64,000 nucleotides of DNA, from assembly GCF_014705615.1 (NCBI RefSeq), contig NZ_JACXJA010000046.1, positions 17,382 to 81,381 of the forward strand, written 5' to 3'. Below, one piece after another: positions 45,806-54,727 of the stretch (the first letter of the stretch is position 1; each line of letters starts with the position of its first letter). Origin of the DNA: Paenibacillus oceani (lineage in GTDB: Bacteria > Bacillota > Bacilli > Paenibacillales > NBRC-103111). Position numbers and translations under genes: made by a program. The notes under the pieces are model-generated. The model was given only the letters and a program-made list of their open reading frames with translations. It searched no databases and was not told the origin of the DNA.

Positions 45806-46764
45806 AATCCCCGACCTCCCGCCCGCTTGCTGATCCGATTCGACAGAAGCAGCATGATCAGGGCGATTACCGATTCGAACAGCCCTACCGCCGCCGCGTA
45901 GCTATAGTTCGTCTCGAGCAGCCCTTTCCGGTAAACGTAGGTAGAGAACACGTCCGCCACCTCGTAGGTCATCGGATTATACAGCAGCAGCACCTTCTCG
46001 TAGCCGATCCGGAACATCGAGCCCGATTTGATAATGAACATGATCAGGATGGTCGGCATGATGCTCGGAATCGTAATGTAGCGCATCATCTGGAACCGGC
46101 TTGCTCCGTCCACGCGCGCCGCTTCGTACAACGTCGGATCGATGCTGGCGATGGCCGCGAGGTAGATGATCGCCTCGTAGCCCATATGCTGCCAGATTTC
46201 GGACGAGACATAGATGCCCCGGAACCATTCGGGAGCAGCGAGGAAATATTTCGCTTCCAGTCCCAGCGCCTTTAGCGCCTCGTTGACGAGACCGTGCGTC
46301 GGGGACAAAAAGTCGATAATCATCGAGCTGACAATCACGACGGACAGAAACGCCGGCAAATAGCTGAACGTTTGCACCGTCTTTTTGAATTTGACGCTCC
46401 GCACCTCATTCAGCATCACCGCGAACAGGATCGGGAACGGAAATGCCCATATGAGCGTGAACAATCCGAGCAGAAACGTATTTTTGAACAACAGCCAGAA
46501 GTCGGGGCTGTCAAAAAACTTACGGAAATGCTCCAGTCCCACCCACTCGCTGCCGAGTATGCCCTGGTAAACGTTGTAATCTTTAAATGCGATAATGAGT
46601 CCGTACAGCGGGCCGTACCGGAACAACGCGTAAAACACGATACAAGGAATAAATAAGATCAGAAGCTGCCGGTCCCGTTTCATATGCCGCCAAGCCGAAA
46701 CGAGCCGGGAATGCCGGGCGCTCTGCTTCCGCCCTGTAGCCAGCTCGGGCTGTGTCGTTTGCAT
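45799..46764 (-). CDS. ABC sugar transporter permease, LplB type
   Basis: The 321-residue membrane protein has FRYGPLYGLIIAFKDYN, EAA loop YEAARVDGASRFQMMRYITIP and C-terminus NRISKRAGGRGLW. It forms the channel with the LplC-type protein; ATG lies behind GGAGG. It is separated from the binding-protein gene by about 236 bp containing an inverted repeat. Confidence 0.94.
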   Translation of the reverse strand: MQTTQPELATGRKQSARHSRLVSAWRHMKRDRQLLILFIPCIVFYALFRYGPLYGLIIAFKDYNVYQGILGSEWVGLEHFRKFFDSPDFWLLFKNTFLLGLFTLIWAFPFPILFAVMLNEVRSVKFKKTVQTFSYLPAFLSVVIVSSMIIDFLSPTHGLVNEALKALGLEAKYFLAAPEWFRGIYVSSEIWQHMGYEAIIYLAAIASIDPTLYEAARVDGASRFQMMRYITIPSIMPTILIMFIIKSGSMFRIGYEKVLLLYNPMTYEVADVFSTYVYRKGLLETNYSYAAAVGLFESVIALIMLLLSNRISKRAGGRGLW

Positions 46765-46876
46765 GGGCTTCCTCCCAGGTCAAGAACAGGACACCCGGAT
46801 TCGTACAAAGTCAGAGCATGGAAAGACACATGATCGAAGTCTGACCTTATAACCGGCGATTGCCGCCATCCGGGTG

Positions 46877-46987
46877 CCGCTGACCGACTGTATCTGATTT
46901 CATTGAAAAGCATGCCGTTCTGCTAAGCGCAAGCTGCCGCTTCGGACCGAAACGACTCGACCTTGAAATCCTTCGATCGGTCAGCGG
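46877..46987 (-). promoter_or_regulatory. long-range inverted repeat between binding-protein and permease genes
   Basis: CCGCTGACCG (46877-46886) and CGGTCAGCGG (46978-46987) are perfect reverse complements about 90 bp apart in the transcribed spacer. The RNA could fold so as to protect or stop the message after the binding-protein gene. Confidence 0.5.
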
Positions 46988-47000
46988 AGTATAATCGCTC

Positions 47001-48611
47001 TTACTTCGTCTCGTCGTACCGTTTCTGCGCGGCATTGTAGGCGTCGATAAACTTTTTCGCGCCGAGCTTTTCGGCCGTTTGCAGCCATTCGTTCCATTGC
47101 GCCTCGCCGAATTCTTTTTTCATGACGTATTTCGTGCTGAACTCGTTCGCCGCCTTGTCGATGGCAACCCGGAGCTCCGCGAGCGTTTTCGTTTCCTCAT
47201 CCGTAAACTTCAGCTCCGGATCGGCCGCTTCGAACTTTCTCGCCTTGACGATTTTGTCCTGCGCTTCCTGCTCCTTCTCCGTGAAGTTGTAGTATACGCT
47301 CCGTTTGTCCGGACGCAAGTACATCCCTTCCAACCACATGCCGTATTTCGACTCAAGCGCCTTAATATCGACATTGGCCACATCTTTCAGCTCGGAGTAT
47401 ACCGGCTTGCCGTTCGTCAGGTTGAACGTTTGACCCTCGACGCCCATTGTGACAAGCGACGATCCCGACGGGCTGGTCAAGTAGTCGAGCAGCTTCAGGG
47501 CGACTTCTTTGTTTTTGCCGTTAGGCACGACGATGCCGAAATTGCTTATTTTCGGCAGGCTGCGGATATTGCCGGTAGGACCGACCGGGTTGCCGTAACG
47601 CAGGTTGTATTCCGGAATTTGCGACTTGACCTGGTTCGCGAACGCATCCAGACGTCCGATCCAGTCGAACGTTACGAACGATTTGTTATTCGTCGTCATT
47701 TTGGCCGTCCAGGAAGCGTCGGTATCGGTTATAAATTCAGGGTCCATCAGTCCTTCGTCGTACAGCTTCTTCATGAAGTCGATCATATTTTTGTATTCGG
47801 GCGACGTGAACGCAAGCTTCCATGTTTTTGCCTTCTCGTCGTAATAGGCCGGGCTGCCCGAGCCGCCGATGCCCCAGCCGTAAGCCCAGTCGCGGAATAT
47901 GTTTTCCTTCGTCTTCGAGGCGTACGGGTAAGACTGCGGATAAGCCGCCTTCAACTGCTTAAGCGCTGCGTAAAACTCGTCCGTATTCGTCCACTCTTTA
48001 ATGTTGATCTTGTCGAAAATATCTTTGCGGTACAGGAAGCCGTGGTTGACGTCGCGGTTCAGCCCGTAGATCGGCCAAGCATACATATTGTTTTTCTCGT
48101 CCGACCACGATTTCATGATCCAGTTGTTCTCCGCCGTATCGACATACAGCTTCTTGAAGTTAGGCAGCTGATTCAAGTAGGAGTTGATCGGCGTCAGCGC
48201 TCCCTGACCGCCCATCTTATTAATTTCCGCCTGCGTCTGTCCGTGGAAAATGTCCGGAAGCTTGCCGGAAGCGACCACGACCTTCAGCTTGTCTTTAAAC
48301 GTCTGGGCTGAATACGCCTGAATATCCAATTTAATGCCCGTCCGTTTCTCGATTTCTTTCACGACCATCGAATCGCCCAAGTTCGGATTATCGCTGACCA
48401 GCATCCACGTCAGCGTAGTTGGCGTACTGACGATCGGCAGCTTGATTCCCCCGGTATCCCCGTAATCGGCTGCCGCCGCGTTTGGCTTCGGTTCCGCCGT
48501 TCCCCCTGCCGCCGGCTGCTTAACTTCCTCGGTTTTGCCTCCGCACCCCGCTACGATCGATGCGGCCAGCGACATCGCCAGCACAAGCGGAGCTTTTTTC
48601 ATTCCCGCCAT
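47001..48611 (-). CDS. ABC transporter solute-binding lipoprotein, LplA-like
   Basis: The 536-residue lipoprotein has signal MKKAPLVLAMSLAASIVAGC and a family-1 binding domain (FLYRKDIFDKINIKEWTNTD split motif, NNMYAWPIYGLNRDVNH). It should bind an oligosaccharide for the two permeases downstream. It heads the operon. ATG 48611 is eight bases after GGAGGAG. Confidence 0.93.
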   Translation of the reverse strand: MAGMKKAPLVLAMSLAASIVAGCGGKTEEVKQPAAGGTAEPKPNAAAADYGDTGGIKLPIVSTPTTLTWMLVSDNPNLGDSMVVKEIEKRTGIKLDIQAYSAQTFKDKLKVVVASGKLPDIFHGQTQAEINKMGGQGALTPINSYLNQLPNFKKLYVDTAENNWIMKSWSDEKNNMYAWPIYGLNRDVNHGFLYRKDIFDKINIKEWTNTDEFYAALKQLKAAYPQSYPYASKTKENIFRDWAYGWGIGGSGSPAYYDEKAKTWKLAFTSPEYKNMIDFMKKLYDEGLMDPEFITDTDASWTAKMTTNNKSFVTFDWIGRLDAFANQVKSQIPEYNLRYGNPVGPTGNIRSLPKISNFGIVVPNGKNKEVALKLLDYLTSPSGSSLVTMGVEGQTFNLTNGKPVYSELKDVANVDIKALESKYGMWLEGMYLRPDKRSVYYNFTEKEQEAQDKIVKARKFEAADPELKFTDEETKTLAELRVAIDKAANEFSTKYVMKKEFGEAQWNEWLQTAEKLGAKKFIDAYNAAQKRYDETK

Positions 48612-48991
48612 ATACCCGACTCCTCCTTTTTAACATGGCTTCGGAACCCGTTATCGGTAGTTCCTGCTTCCCCCTGTATGCAACTTCGGTCGCATATCCC
48701 CCATTATAGAACGCTTTCGCCGGTAGTAAATAAAGCGTTTTCAACACAGTTCGATTTTTCGCCACGCTCCTTGATAAAACCCCAAAACCGTTGCAGCAGT
48801 AGGCATTTCAGGAAGTGGAAAATGCTAATAAGGTAGAAAATAAGCAAATGCCGCAAGCAAAACCGGCCGGCCCGGCTCGTTTTTTTCTTTTCACAATTTC
48901 CCACAATCTTTTCATTTTTCTCCCTCAATTTGCCGATATGCTGTAAGTGTAGTCTACGGAACACCTATCCGAACCACAAGGAGGAACGACA
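48612..48991 (-). promoter_or_regulatory. promoter region of the importer operon, with TATAAT and cre-like site
   Basis: Minus-strand TATAAT lies at 48703-48708, about 90 bp before the binding-protein gene. A cre-like TGAAAACGCTTTAT (48730-48743) overlaps the expected -35 area; it fits the CcpA consensus except at the last two bases. The rest of this divergent region has no gene; the plus-strand gene at 48992 has its ribosome site AGGAGG at about 48979-48985. Confidence 0.5.
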
Positions 48992-49918
48992 ATGAAACTG
49001 TTGACGAACTGGAAAAAGACGATACTTCCCGCCACCCTGGCACTAGCCTTGCTTATTCCGGCAGCCGCATACGCCGCCGAGCAGAACGGCCAATCCGATT
49101 CTTCCGGTTCAATGCCCGGAACGAACAGCACGGCTCCGGCCAAGCCGCGTGGTAAGGACTCGATGAACTTCGGCAAAGGACGCGGCGGCTTCGGCCACGA
49201 AGGCTTCGCGATCCAGAAAGGCGGCAAACATTTGATCGGCGGCGATTCCGTCAATCAGCATAAGTATATGGAGCTGCTGGCAGAGAAATATGCGCCGGAT
49301 ACGCTGGACAGCTGGAAGGCGGCTTTGACGGAGCAGGGAACGCTCCATCAGGAGCTGCAAACGCTGCTTCAGGATCAAGGCGTACACGACGCTTTGCAAG
49401 CGCAAAGGGACGAGCTGAAGGAACAGATGAAAGCCAAGCAGGACGAGCTGAAGGAGCAAATCAAGGCCAAACAGGATGAGCTCAAACAAAAGCTCGAAAG
49501 CGGTGAAATAACGAAGGAGCAGCTTCGTGAACAGATGAAGGACGGCGCTTTGCCTTTCGGCAAAGATATAAAAAGAATCGTTACGGGTGCGGAGCTTCAA
49601 GGCGATCCCGCTGCCGCGCAAGCTTCGCGGGCTAACCGCCAGGAGCTGACCGACGCGATCAAGGCGGATAATGCCGACGGCATCCGTACGGCGCTGGCGA
49701 AGCTGCTTGAAGATGTGAAGCAGTCCAATACACAGCTTGCCGCCAAGGTGGCGGAGTTGAAAACAAAAGCAACTGGCCAGCAGGTTCAGCCGCAAGCGCC
49801 AAAAATGAAGGAACGCGGCAAAGCCGGCTCGCAAAACGACAGCGGCAGCCAAAGCGAAGCTCAGACGCAAAGCTGGAAAGCGCCTAAATCCGGCGGAGCG
49901 TCGGTCTCATTGCTGTAA
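48992..49918 (+). CDS. secreted coiled-coil protein of unknown function
   Basis: The 308-residue protein starts with a clear signal peptide cut near AYAAEQ. The middle (about residues 115-185) is a highly charged helix with repeated KAKQDELKEQ and MKAKQDELKEQIKA-like units, forming a coiled coil; the C-terminus is rich in Gln, Ser and Gly. I do not recognise a family. It lies just before cssRS with a terminator between. A role as an envelope or secretion-stress protein is only a guess from the neighbourhood. Confidence 0.85.
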   Translation: MKLLTNWKKTILPATLALALLIPAAAYAAEQNGQSDSSGSMPGTNSTAPAKPRGKDSMNFGKGRGGFGHEGFAIQKGGKHLIGGDSVNQHKYMELLAEKYAPDTLDSWKAALTEQGTLHQELQTLLQDQGVHDALQAQRDELKEQMKAKQDELKEQIKAKQDELKQKLESGEITKEQLREQMKDGALPFGKDIKRIVTGAELQGDPAAAQASRANRQELTDAIKADNADGIRTALAKLLEDVKQSNTQLAAKVAELKTKATGQQVQPQAPKMKERGKAGSQNDSGSQSEAQTQSWKAPKSGGASVSLL

Positions 49919-49933
49919 ATTCGATTAGGAGTG

Positions 49934-49957
49934 GGGACGCCCGAAAGCGTCCCTTTT
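49934..49957 (+). terminator. rho-independent terminator
   Basis: GGGACGC and GCGTCCC form a 7-bp stem with a 6-base loop followed by TTTT. Confidence 0.8.
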
Positions 49958-50004
49958 CCATGTTATAATAAAAGCAGCCAACGCCCGGAAGGAGAAGGTT
50001 CCCC

Positions 50005-50697
50005 ATGTCGTTCCGCATCCATCTCGTAGAGGACGAACAGAACTTGAACCAGGTGCTCACCACCTATTTGCAAAAGGAAGGCTGGCACGTACACAGCTTC
50101 TACAACGGTGAAGACGCTCTTGCCGCCATCCCCCTGAGGCCTCACCTGTGGATTTTGGATATCATGCTCCCCGATCTGGACGGGTTCCAGCTTATACGCG
50201 CGATTAAGGCCGATTCTCCGGGTATTCCCGTTATTTTTATATCGGCAAGGGACGCGGATCTCGATCGGGTCATCGGGCTGGAGATGGGCAGCGACGACTA
50301 TTTGGCGAAGCCGTTTTTGCCGAGGGAACTGGTGATCCGGACGCGCAAACTGCTTGAGCGCATTTACAGTCTGCCTCTGCCCCAATCCCGTGCGCAGCCG
50401 GTTATCGGAAGCGCAATCGAGATCGCCCCTTACCGGATCGACGAGAGCAGAAGACTGGTCTACCTCCGGGACGAGAATATCGAGCTGACGTCCAAAGAGT
50501 TCGACTTCGTCCTGTTCATGGCCCGCAACCCGGGACAAGCGTTCGCCCGCGAACAGCTGCTGAACCAGGTTTGGGGCGAGGACTATTTCGGCACCGACCG
50601 GGTCGTCGACGACCTCGTCCGCCGAATCCGCAAAAAGCTGCCCGAGCTTCGTCTCGAGACGATATACGGATACGGGTACAGGATGGTGCAGCTGTGA
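50005..50697 (+). CDS. cssR: response regulator, CssR type (OmpR family)
   Basis: The 230-residue protein has a receiver domain with phospho-acceptor Asp52 (HLWILDIMLPDLDGF) and a winged-helix DNA-binding domain (LTSKEFDFVLFMARNPGQ). The stretches VFISARDADLDRVIGLE and KPFLPRELVIR are very like Bacillus CssR, which answers secretion stress and induces htrA-type proteases. It overlaps the kinase gene by 4 bp. No htr gene is in view. Confidence 0.9.
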   Translation: MSFRIHLVEDEQNLNQVLTTYLQKEGWHVHSFYNGEDALAAIPLRPHLWILDIMLPDLDGFQLIRAIKADSPGIPVIFISARDADLDRVIGLEMGSDDYLAKPFLPRELVIRTRKLLERIYSLPLPQSRAQPVIGSAIEIAPYRIDESRRLVYLRDENIELTSKEFDFVLFMARNPGQAFAREQLLNQVWGEDYFGTDRVVDDLVRRIRKKLPELRLETIYGYGYRMVQL

Positions 50698-52067
50698 ACT
50701 TGAAAAACAAGCCGCTGTTTGTACAAATCTGGCTCGTCATCGCCGGCATTACGTCGGGAATTACGCTGCTCATCCTGGTCGTGATCCCGCTGTTCCTCGG
50801 CGATTTTTTTACAAGAGAAATTTACAATACGATCGAAGACGCTCAAAACTCATTGTTTGCGGGAAGGCAGCAGGACCGCTTGGCGGACCGGTGGCTCGAA
50901 GGCTCGAATACGGTCGAGCGCGACCAGCAGCAGCTCAATATCCGCACCGTCCGGCATGTGCTAATCACCGACGACGGCAAGATGGCGCCGAACCTCGCGA
51001 CGTTGACCGCCGATTTCCGCCAACAGCTGATTGCCGAAGCCCGGTCGCAGACGTCGCAGATCCAGCGTTACTCGCATGCGCTGAATAACGAGAATTTGTT
51101 TTATGTCATCCGTTCCGAATCGTACAGGGGAACGAAGCTGTACGTCATGTCGTACATGTGGGACGCTCACCGCAACAAGCTTGTCCGCGAGCTGTCGTTC
51201 CGGCTATTCCTCATCCTCGGGCTGATTATGCTGTTCAGCTGGATTCCGGCTTTGTGGCTGGCCAAATATTTGTCGCGCCCGCTCGTAAAGCTCGAAAGCT
51301 ACGTCAAACATATCGCCGACCGGAACTGGAAAGAGCCGATCGAACTGGACCGCAAAGACGAAATCGGCCGGCTCGCGGTCTCCATGGAGCAAACCCGCCG
51401 GCAGCTTCTCCGGCAGGACGAGACGAAGCAGTCGTTTCTACAGCATATTTCTCATGAGCTGAAAACGCCGGTCATGGTCATTCGCAGCTATGCGCAGTCG
51501 ATCCAGGACGGCATCTACCCGAAGGGCGACCTCCAGACGTCGGTCGACGTGATCGATCAGGAGGCGGAACGGCTGGAGAAGCGGATTCGCTCACTGCTTT
51601 ATCTGACCAAGCTGGACTACTTGTCGACTCAGAAGCAGGTTCGGCTGGAAACGGTCCGTCTCGACCGTTTGGCGGAGGAGGTCGTCGACCGTCTTCGCTG
51701 GAAGCGGCCGGAGCTGGAATGGTCGCTGCAGCTTGATCCGCTTACCGTGCGGGGGGACAGGGAGCAGTGGACGATCGCGCTGGAAAATATGCTGGATAAT
51801 CAGATCCGCTATGCCGCTTCCGGCATCTCGGTATCGACCGAAGCCGTCGGACCGGGGGGCGGGGGAGGTTTGTTCAAAGTCCGCAACGACGGCCCTCCGA
51901 TCGAGCCGGACTTGCTGGCCGGATTGTTCGGAGAATTCCGCAAGGGCCAACACGGCGAATTCGGACTCGGACTCGCCATCGTGAAAAGGATCGCCGATCT
52001 GCATCAAGCTTCCGTTACGGCCGTTAATACGGCGGAAGGCGTGGAGTTCCGGGTCACCTTCGGTTAG
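50694..52067 (+). CDS. cssS: sensor histidine kinase, CssS type
   Basis: GTG 50694 overlaps the cssR stop (GTGA) and has GGTG upstream; the open frame further left is only a shadow over cssR. The 457-residue protein has two membrane helices around an extracellular domain of about 135 residues, a HAMP linker, the HisKA motif FLQHISHELKTPVMVIRSY and an ATPase domain (ENMLDNQIRYA, GEFGLGLAIVKRI). It probably senses misfolded secreted proteins and phosphorylates CssR. Confidence 0.9.
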   Translation: MNLKNKPLFVQIWLVIAGITSGITLLILVVIPLFLGDFFTREIYNTIEDAQNSLFAGRQQDRLADRWLEGSNTVERDQQQLNIRTVRHVLITDDGKMAPNLATLTADFRQQLIAEARSQTSQIQRYSHALNNENLFYVIRSESYRGTKLYVMSYMWDAHRNKLVRELSFRLFLILGLIMLFSWIPALWLAKYLSRPLVKLESYVKHIADRNWKEPIELDRKDEIGRLAVSMEQTRRQLLRQDETKQSFLQHISHELKTPVMVIRSYAQSIQDGIYPKGDLQTSVDVIDQEAERLEKRIRSLLYLTKLDYLSTQKQVRLETVRLDRLAEEVVDRLRWKRPELEWSLQLDPLTVRGDREQWTIALENMLDNQIRYAASGISVSTEAVGPGGGGGLFKVRNDGPPIEPDLLAGLFGEFRKGQHGEFGLGLAIVKRIADLHQASVTAVNTAEGVEFRVTFG

Positions 52068-52079
52068 ACGGGCCGTCAT

Positions 52080-52185
52080 GTGGCGAGCTTCGGTTGGCGC
52101 GGGCTTCGTGTGGGCAGGGTTCGTAGTGGCAGGCTTCGGGGTGGCGGGCTTCGGGGTGGCAAGCTTCGTGCTAGCGGGCTTCGTG
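52080..52185. repeat. tandem repeat, about 15-bp units
   Basis: About seven imperfect units of the form GTGGCGGGCTTCGGG follow each other right after cssS. Open frames exist on both strands here but have no ribosome site, and reading them gives only low-complexity sequence. Confidence 0.8.
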
Positions 52186-52204
52186 TAAAACTCACCATGC
52201 TAGA

Positions 52205-52432
52205 GCAATATAAGAGTCTTAGGCAGTCGCTATTTTTGGCCTTTTCGCTTGACCGGAGCGAATAGAAGCGGTTTGCACCCCTTATTTCCACCGAATGATC
52301 GGGTCTGCACCCTTTTTGGCGAATATAGCAGCTTCAAACCAGTCTTATTTCACCGTCCAAGCGAGTTTCGGACCAAATAACAGGTGCAAACCACCCTTAT
52401 TTGGTGCTTCCCCGCCTGTGCGCAGAGGATGC
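52205..52432 (-). repeat. dispersed non-coding element, copy 2
   Basis: Reverse-complement relative of 31553-31796. It keeps the AGACTCTTAT end (52209-52218 as its complement), the repeated AATAAG-N-GTGGTTTG blocks and the GCATCCT end (52426-52432). Confidence 0.75.
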
Positions 52433-52478
52433 AATTATACGAAAAAAGCCCAGGGACCACATATCCCGCGGGCTTCTT

Positions 52479-52546
52479 CGTCTTTCGTCTTTCGTCTTTC
52501 GTCCTTACTCTTCCGTCTTCCATCCTTGCTCTTCCGTCTTCCGTCA
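52479..52546. repeat. short tandem repeat, CGTCTTT units
   Basis: CGTCTTT is repeated three times in a row and then decays into CGTCCTT, CTCTTC and CGTCTTC units. Downstream of the tail of the dispersed element; likely slippage-prone non-coding DNA. Confidence 0.65.
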
Positions 52547-52604
52547 GCCATCTTTCCTCGCCATCAGCCGTTTTCCGACGGATCATCGTCAATCCGCATC
52601 GCGG

Positions 52605-52748
52605 TCAGATCTGGCTTTCGATCGACTGGCAGCATTGCTTGATTTTCGATAATTCGTTGCGTATCGCTTCATCGGTCGTCATATTTTGCAGCTTGCCGCA
52701 GCTCTCGACAATTTTCTGCGCCTGCTGCTTGACATGTTCGCTTGCCAA
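52605..52748 (-). CDS. small hypothetical protein (47 residues)
   Basis: A TTG at 52748 lies seven bases after a perfect AGGAGGTG ribosome site and opens a frame of 47 codons to TGA at 52605. The product (MASEHVKQQAQKIVESCGKL, then NMTTDEAIRNELSKIKQCCQ) is an amphipathic helical pair with Cys17 and a CC pair at 39-40. The strong ribosome site and normal codon use support a real gene. No family is recognised. Confidence 0.7.
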   Translation of the reverse strand: MASEHVKQQAQKIVESCGKLQNMTTDEAIRNELSKIKQCCQSIESQI

Positions 52749-52989
52749 TGGAATTCACCTCCTGCCGTTCCAACCGTTAGGATGCACTGCCGGAGGCGGT
52801 GCTATACACAGTTGGCGGTCAAGGTGAACGTCCAGGGCATAAATCACTCTAAAGCCGCATAACCATCATTTCATAGATCGGACATAAAGTTGTCTTTAAT
52901 TCGCCATACCGGGATTCGTTCGGACCGCAGCCGGCGGGTTATAATGAAATCAACCGCGGAAGTTCTTATGTGTATGAGGAGGGATCCGG

Positions 52990-53301
52990 ATGGAAGCCTT
53001 AACCGATCTTCAATATCAACCGCAGCGTACCGCCGATACGAACGATTTCGATCCGTTTTACACAGAATGCAAAAATGCCTGCGATTTTCCGCTATGGCTG
53101 AAGCTGCAGCATGACATTCGCGCCGGACTGGAGCAACTGCTGGCCGAGGCCGCACACGCGCTCCCCGAAGATTTCGCCGAACGGCTCAACACGATTAATA
53201 ACCGGATCAGCGATTATAACAAGCATGTGCCGAGCGTATTTCTACGCAAGCCTGTCCTGACCCCTGGCAATTGGACCGAGGAATGCGAGGACTGGCTGTA
53301 A
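52990..53301 (+). CDS. hypothetical protein (103 residues)
   Basis: ATG 52990 follows GAGGAGG. The 103-residue, soluble, acidic protein has INNRISDYNKHVPS near its C-terminus, a pattern faintly like the DnaJ-homologue DUF1992 family, but I cannot assign it. A strong terminator lies about 70 bp downstream. Confidence 0.75.
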   Translation: MEALTDLQYQPQRTADTNDFDPFYTECKNACDFPLWLKLQHDIRAGLEQLLAEAAHALPEDFAERLNTINNRISDYNKHVPSVFLRKPVLTPGNWTEECEDWL

Positions 53302-53368
53302 GACTGCAAGACGCAGTCGTTCCTTTACTGCGCTGTACCATGGAGTCTTAACCATTCGCATACAAAAA

Positions 53369-53401
53369 AGGAGCACCCCCTCACTGCCGGTGCTCCTTTT
53401 G
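53369..53401. terminator. bidirectional terminator
   Basis: AAAAGGAGCACC and GGTGCTCCTTTT form a 12-bp stem between the convergent genes ending at 53301 and 53414. Confidence 0.85.
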
Positions 53402-53413
53402 CTTGTCCGCTGC

Positions 53414-54670
53414 TTACGCCAAAAATCCGAGCGTCTCGTACGACTTGCCAAGCGTGCTTTTCGCATCTCCCTGCAGCCAGCGGTCTACGAGCGTATAATA
53501 CACTGAGCGGAAATCGACCTCGTGCTTCAAATCCCCGTGGGCATCGAGTCGTTCCAGGCTCGGATATACACCGTACATCCCGCCCTTCACCCCGCCTCCC
53601 ATGACGAATACCGGTCCCGCCGTGCCATGATCGGTGCCGCCGCTTCCGTTCTCCTTCACCCGGCGCCCGAACTCGGAGAACGCGAGTGTAACCACCTTGC
53701 CCGCGAGACCTTGCTCCTCCAGATCGGAGTAAAAGGCGGTAACCGCCTCGTCCAGCTCCTGGAGTAGCTTAGCATGCTGCTCCTTCTCGTCCGCGTGATC
53801 GTCGAAGCCGCCAAGCTGCGTGTAGAAGACGCGGGTGCCGGACCCTCCGGCGAGCAGTTGGGCGGCCACCTTCAAATCTTTGGCGATTGCCGTTTTCGGA
53901 TACTCCACTTTGTGTTTGTAAGCCGATGCGAGTTCTTGGATCGCCACTACGCTTTCGTAAGCTTCCGCGCCCCTCCGGCAGGCGACCTGCAGATGAACCC
54001 CTTGGCGCTTCGGATCGTACATATCGAGAAACGACTGGGCGAGCCGGTTAAATTCGATCTTCGGCGCTTTGGGGTCGAGCAGCAATTGGTACGATTCGAT
54101 CGATTGGATGACCGGCGCGTTCACGGTAGCCGACTCGAACGCCTTATTGGCGATATTTCCGATCTGAATCGCCTTCAGCGGATTGCGGTTGCCGCCGAGC
54201 GACGATTCGACGTAACGGCCGAGCCAGCCTTCCTTAATGAACTTGTCCGGCTCAGCCGTTTGCCAGATATCCATCGAACGGAAATGGGACCGGTCGGGAT
54301 TCGGATATCCGACGCCCTGGACGATCGCCAGCTTCCCGGCCTCGTACATCCGGTGCAGTCCTTGCAGACTCGGATGAAGCCCGGATTTCCCGTCGAGATG
54401 CAGCACCTCGCTCTCCTTCAAAGCGAGCGTCGAGCGGGAATCGTAGTATACGCCCTGACCGTACGGGATAAGCGTATTGATCCCGTCGTTGCCGCCGGAC
54501 AACTGAATAACGACCAGCACGGTAGATTCTGCCGTACCGCCGCCCCCCTCTTTACTTTCATCCTGGACCTGCGCTTCGCCGGACGGAGAGAACAGCAGCG
54601 GTCCCCCCAGTCCGAGCGTGGCGAACAGAGCCGATCCTCTCACGATAAATTCCCTTCTGGACATTTTCAT
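53414..54670 (-). CDS. DUF1501 family Tat-exported protein
   Basis: The 418-residue protein has a Tat signal (SRREFIVRGSALFATLGLGG) and the DUF1501 (sulfatase-like) fold: VVIQLSGGNDGINTLIPYG near the start and a late FSEFGRRVKENGSGGTDHGTA split motif. It is encoded right after a DUF1800 gene, the usual pairing. The function of this secreted pair is unknown. Confidence 0.9.
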   Translation of the reverse strand: MKMSRREFIVRGSALFATLGLGGPLLFSPSGEAQVQDESKEGGGGTAESTVLVVIQLSGGNDGINTLIPYGQGVYYDSRSTLALKESEVLHLDGKSGLHPSLQGLHRMYEAGKLAIVQGVGYPNPDRSHFRSMDIWQTAEPDKFIKEGWLGRYVESSLGGNRNPLKAIQIGNIANKAFESATVNAPVIQSIESYQLLLDPKAPKIEFNRLAQSFLDMYDPKRQGVHLQVACRRGAEAYESVVAIQELASAYKHKVEYPKTAIAKDLKVAAQLLAGGSGTRVFYTQLGGFDDHADEKEQHAKLLQELDEAVTAFYSDLEEQGLAGKVVTLAFSEFGRRVKENGSGGTDHGTAGPVFVMGGGVKGGMYGVYPSLERLDAHGDLKHEVDFRSVYYTLVDRWLQGDAKSTLGKSYETLGFLA

Positions 54671-54727
54671 GAATATCGCCTCCTTCTTAGGCTCCCCTTT
54701 GGATTTGCAACATGCTAACCGCCCGTT

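Noticed and set aside
52080..52265. Arg/Gly-rich plus-strand frame after cssS
   Set aside because: It is made by the 15-bp tandem repeats and has no ribosome site.
52350..52592. Minus-strand frame with DGRARMEDGRVRTKDERRK-like protein
   Set aside because: The reading is created by the CGTCTTT microsatellite and the dispersed element; no ribosome site.
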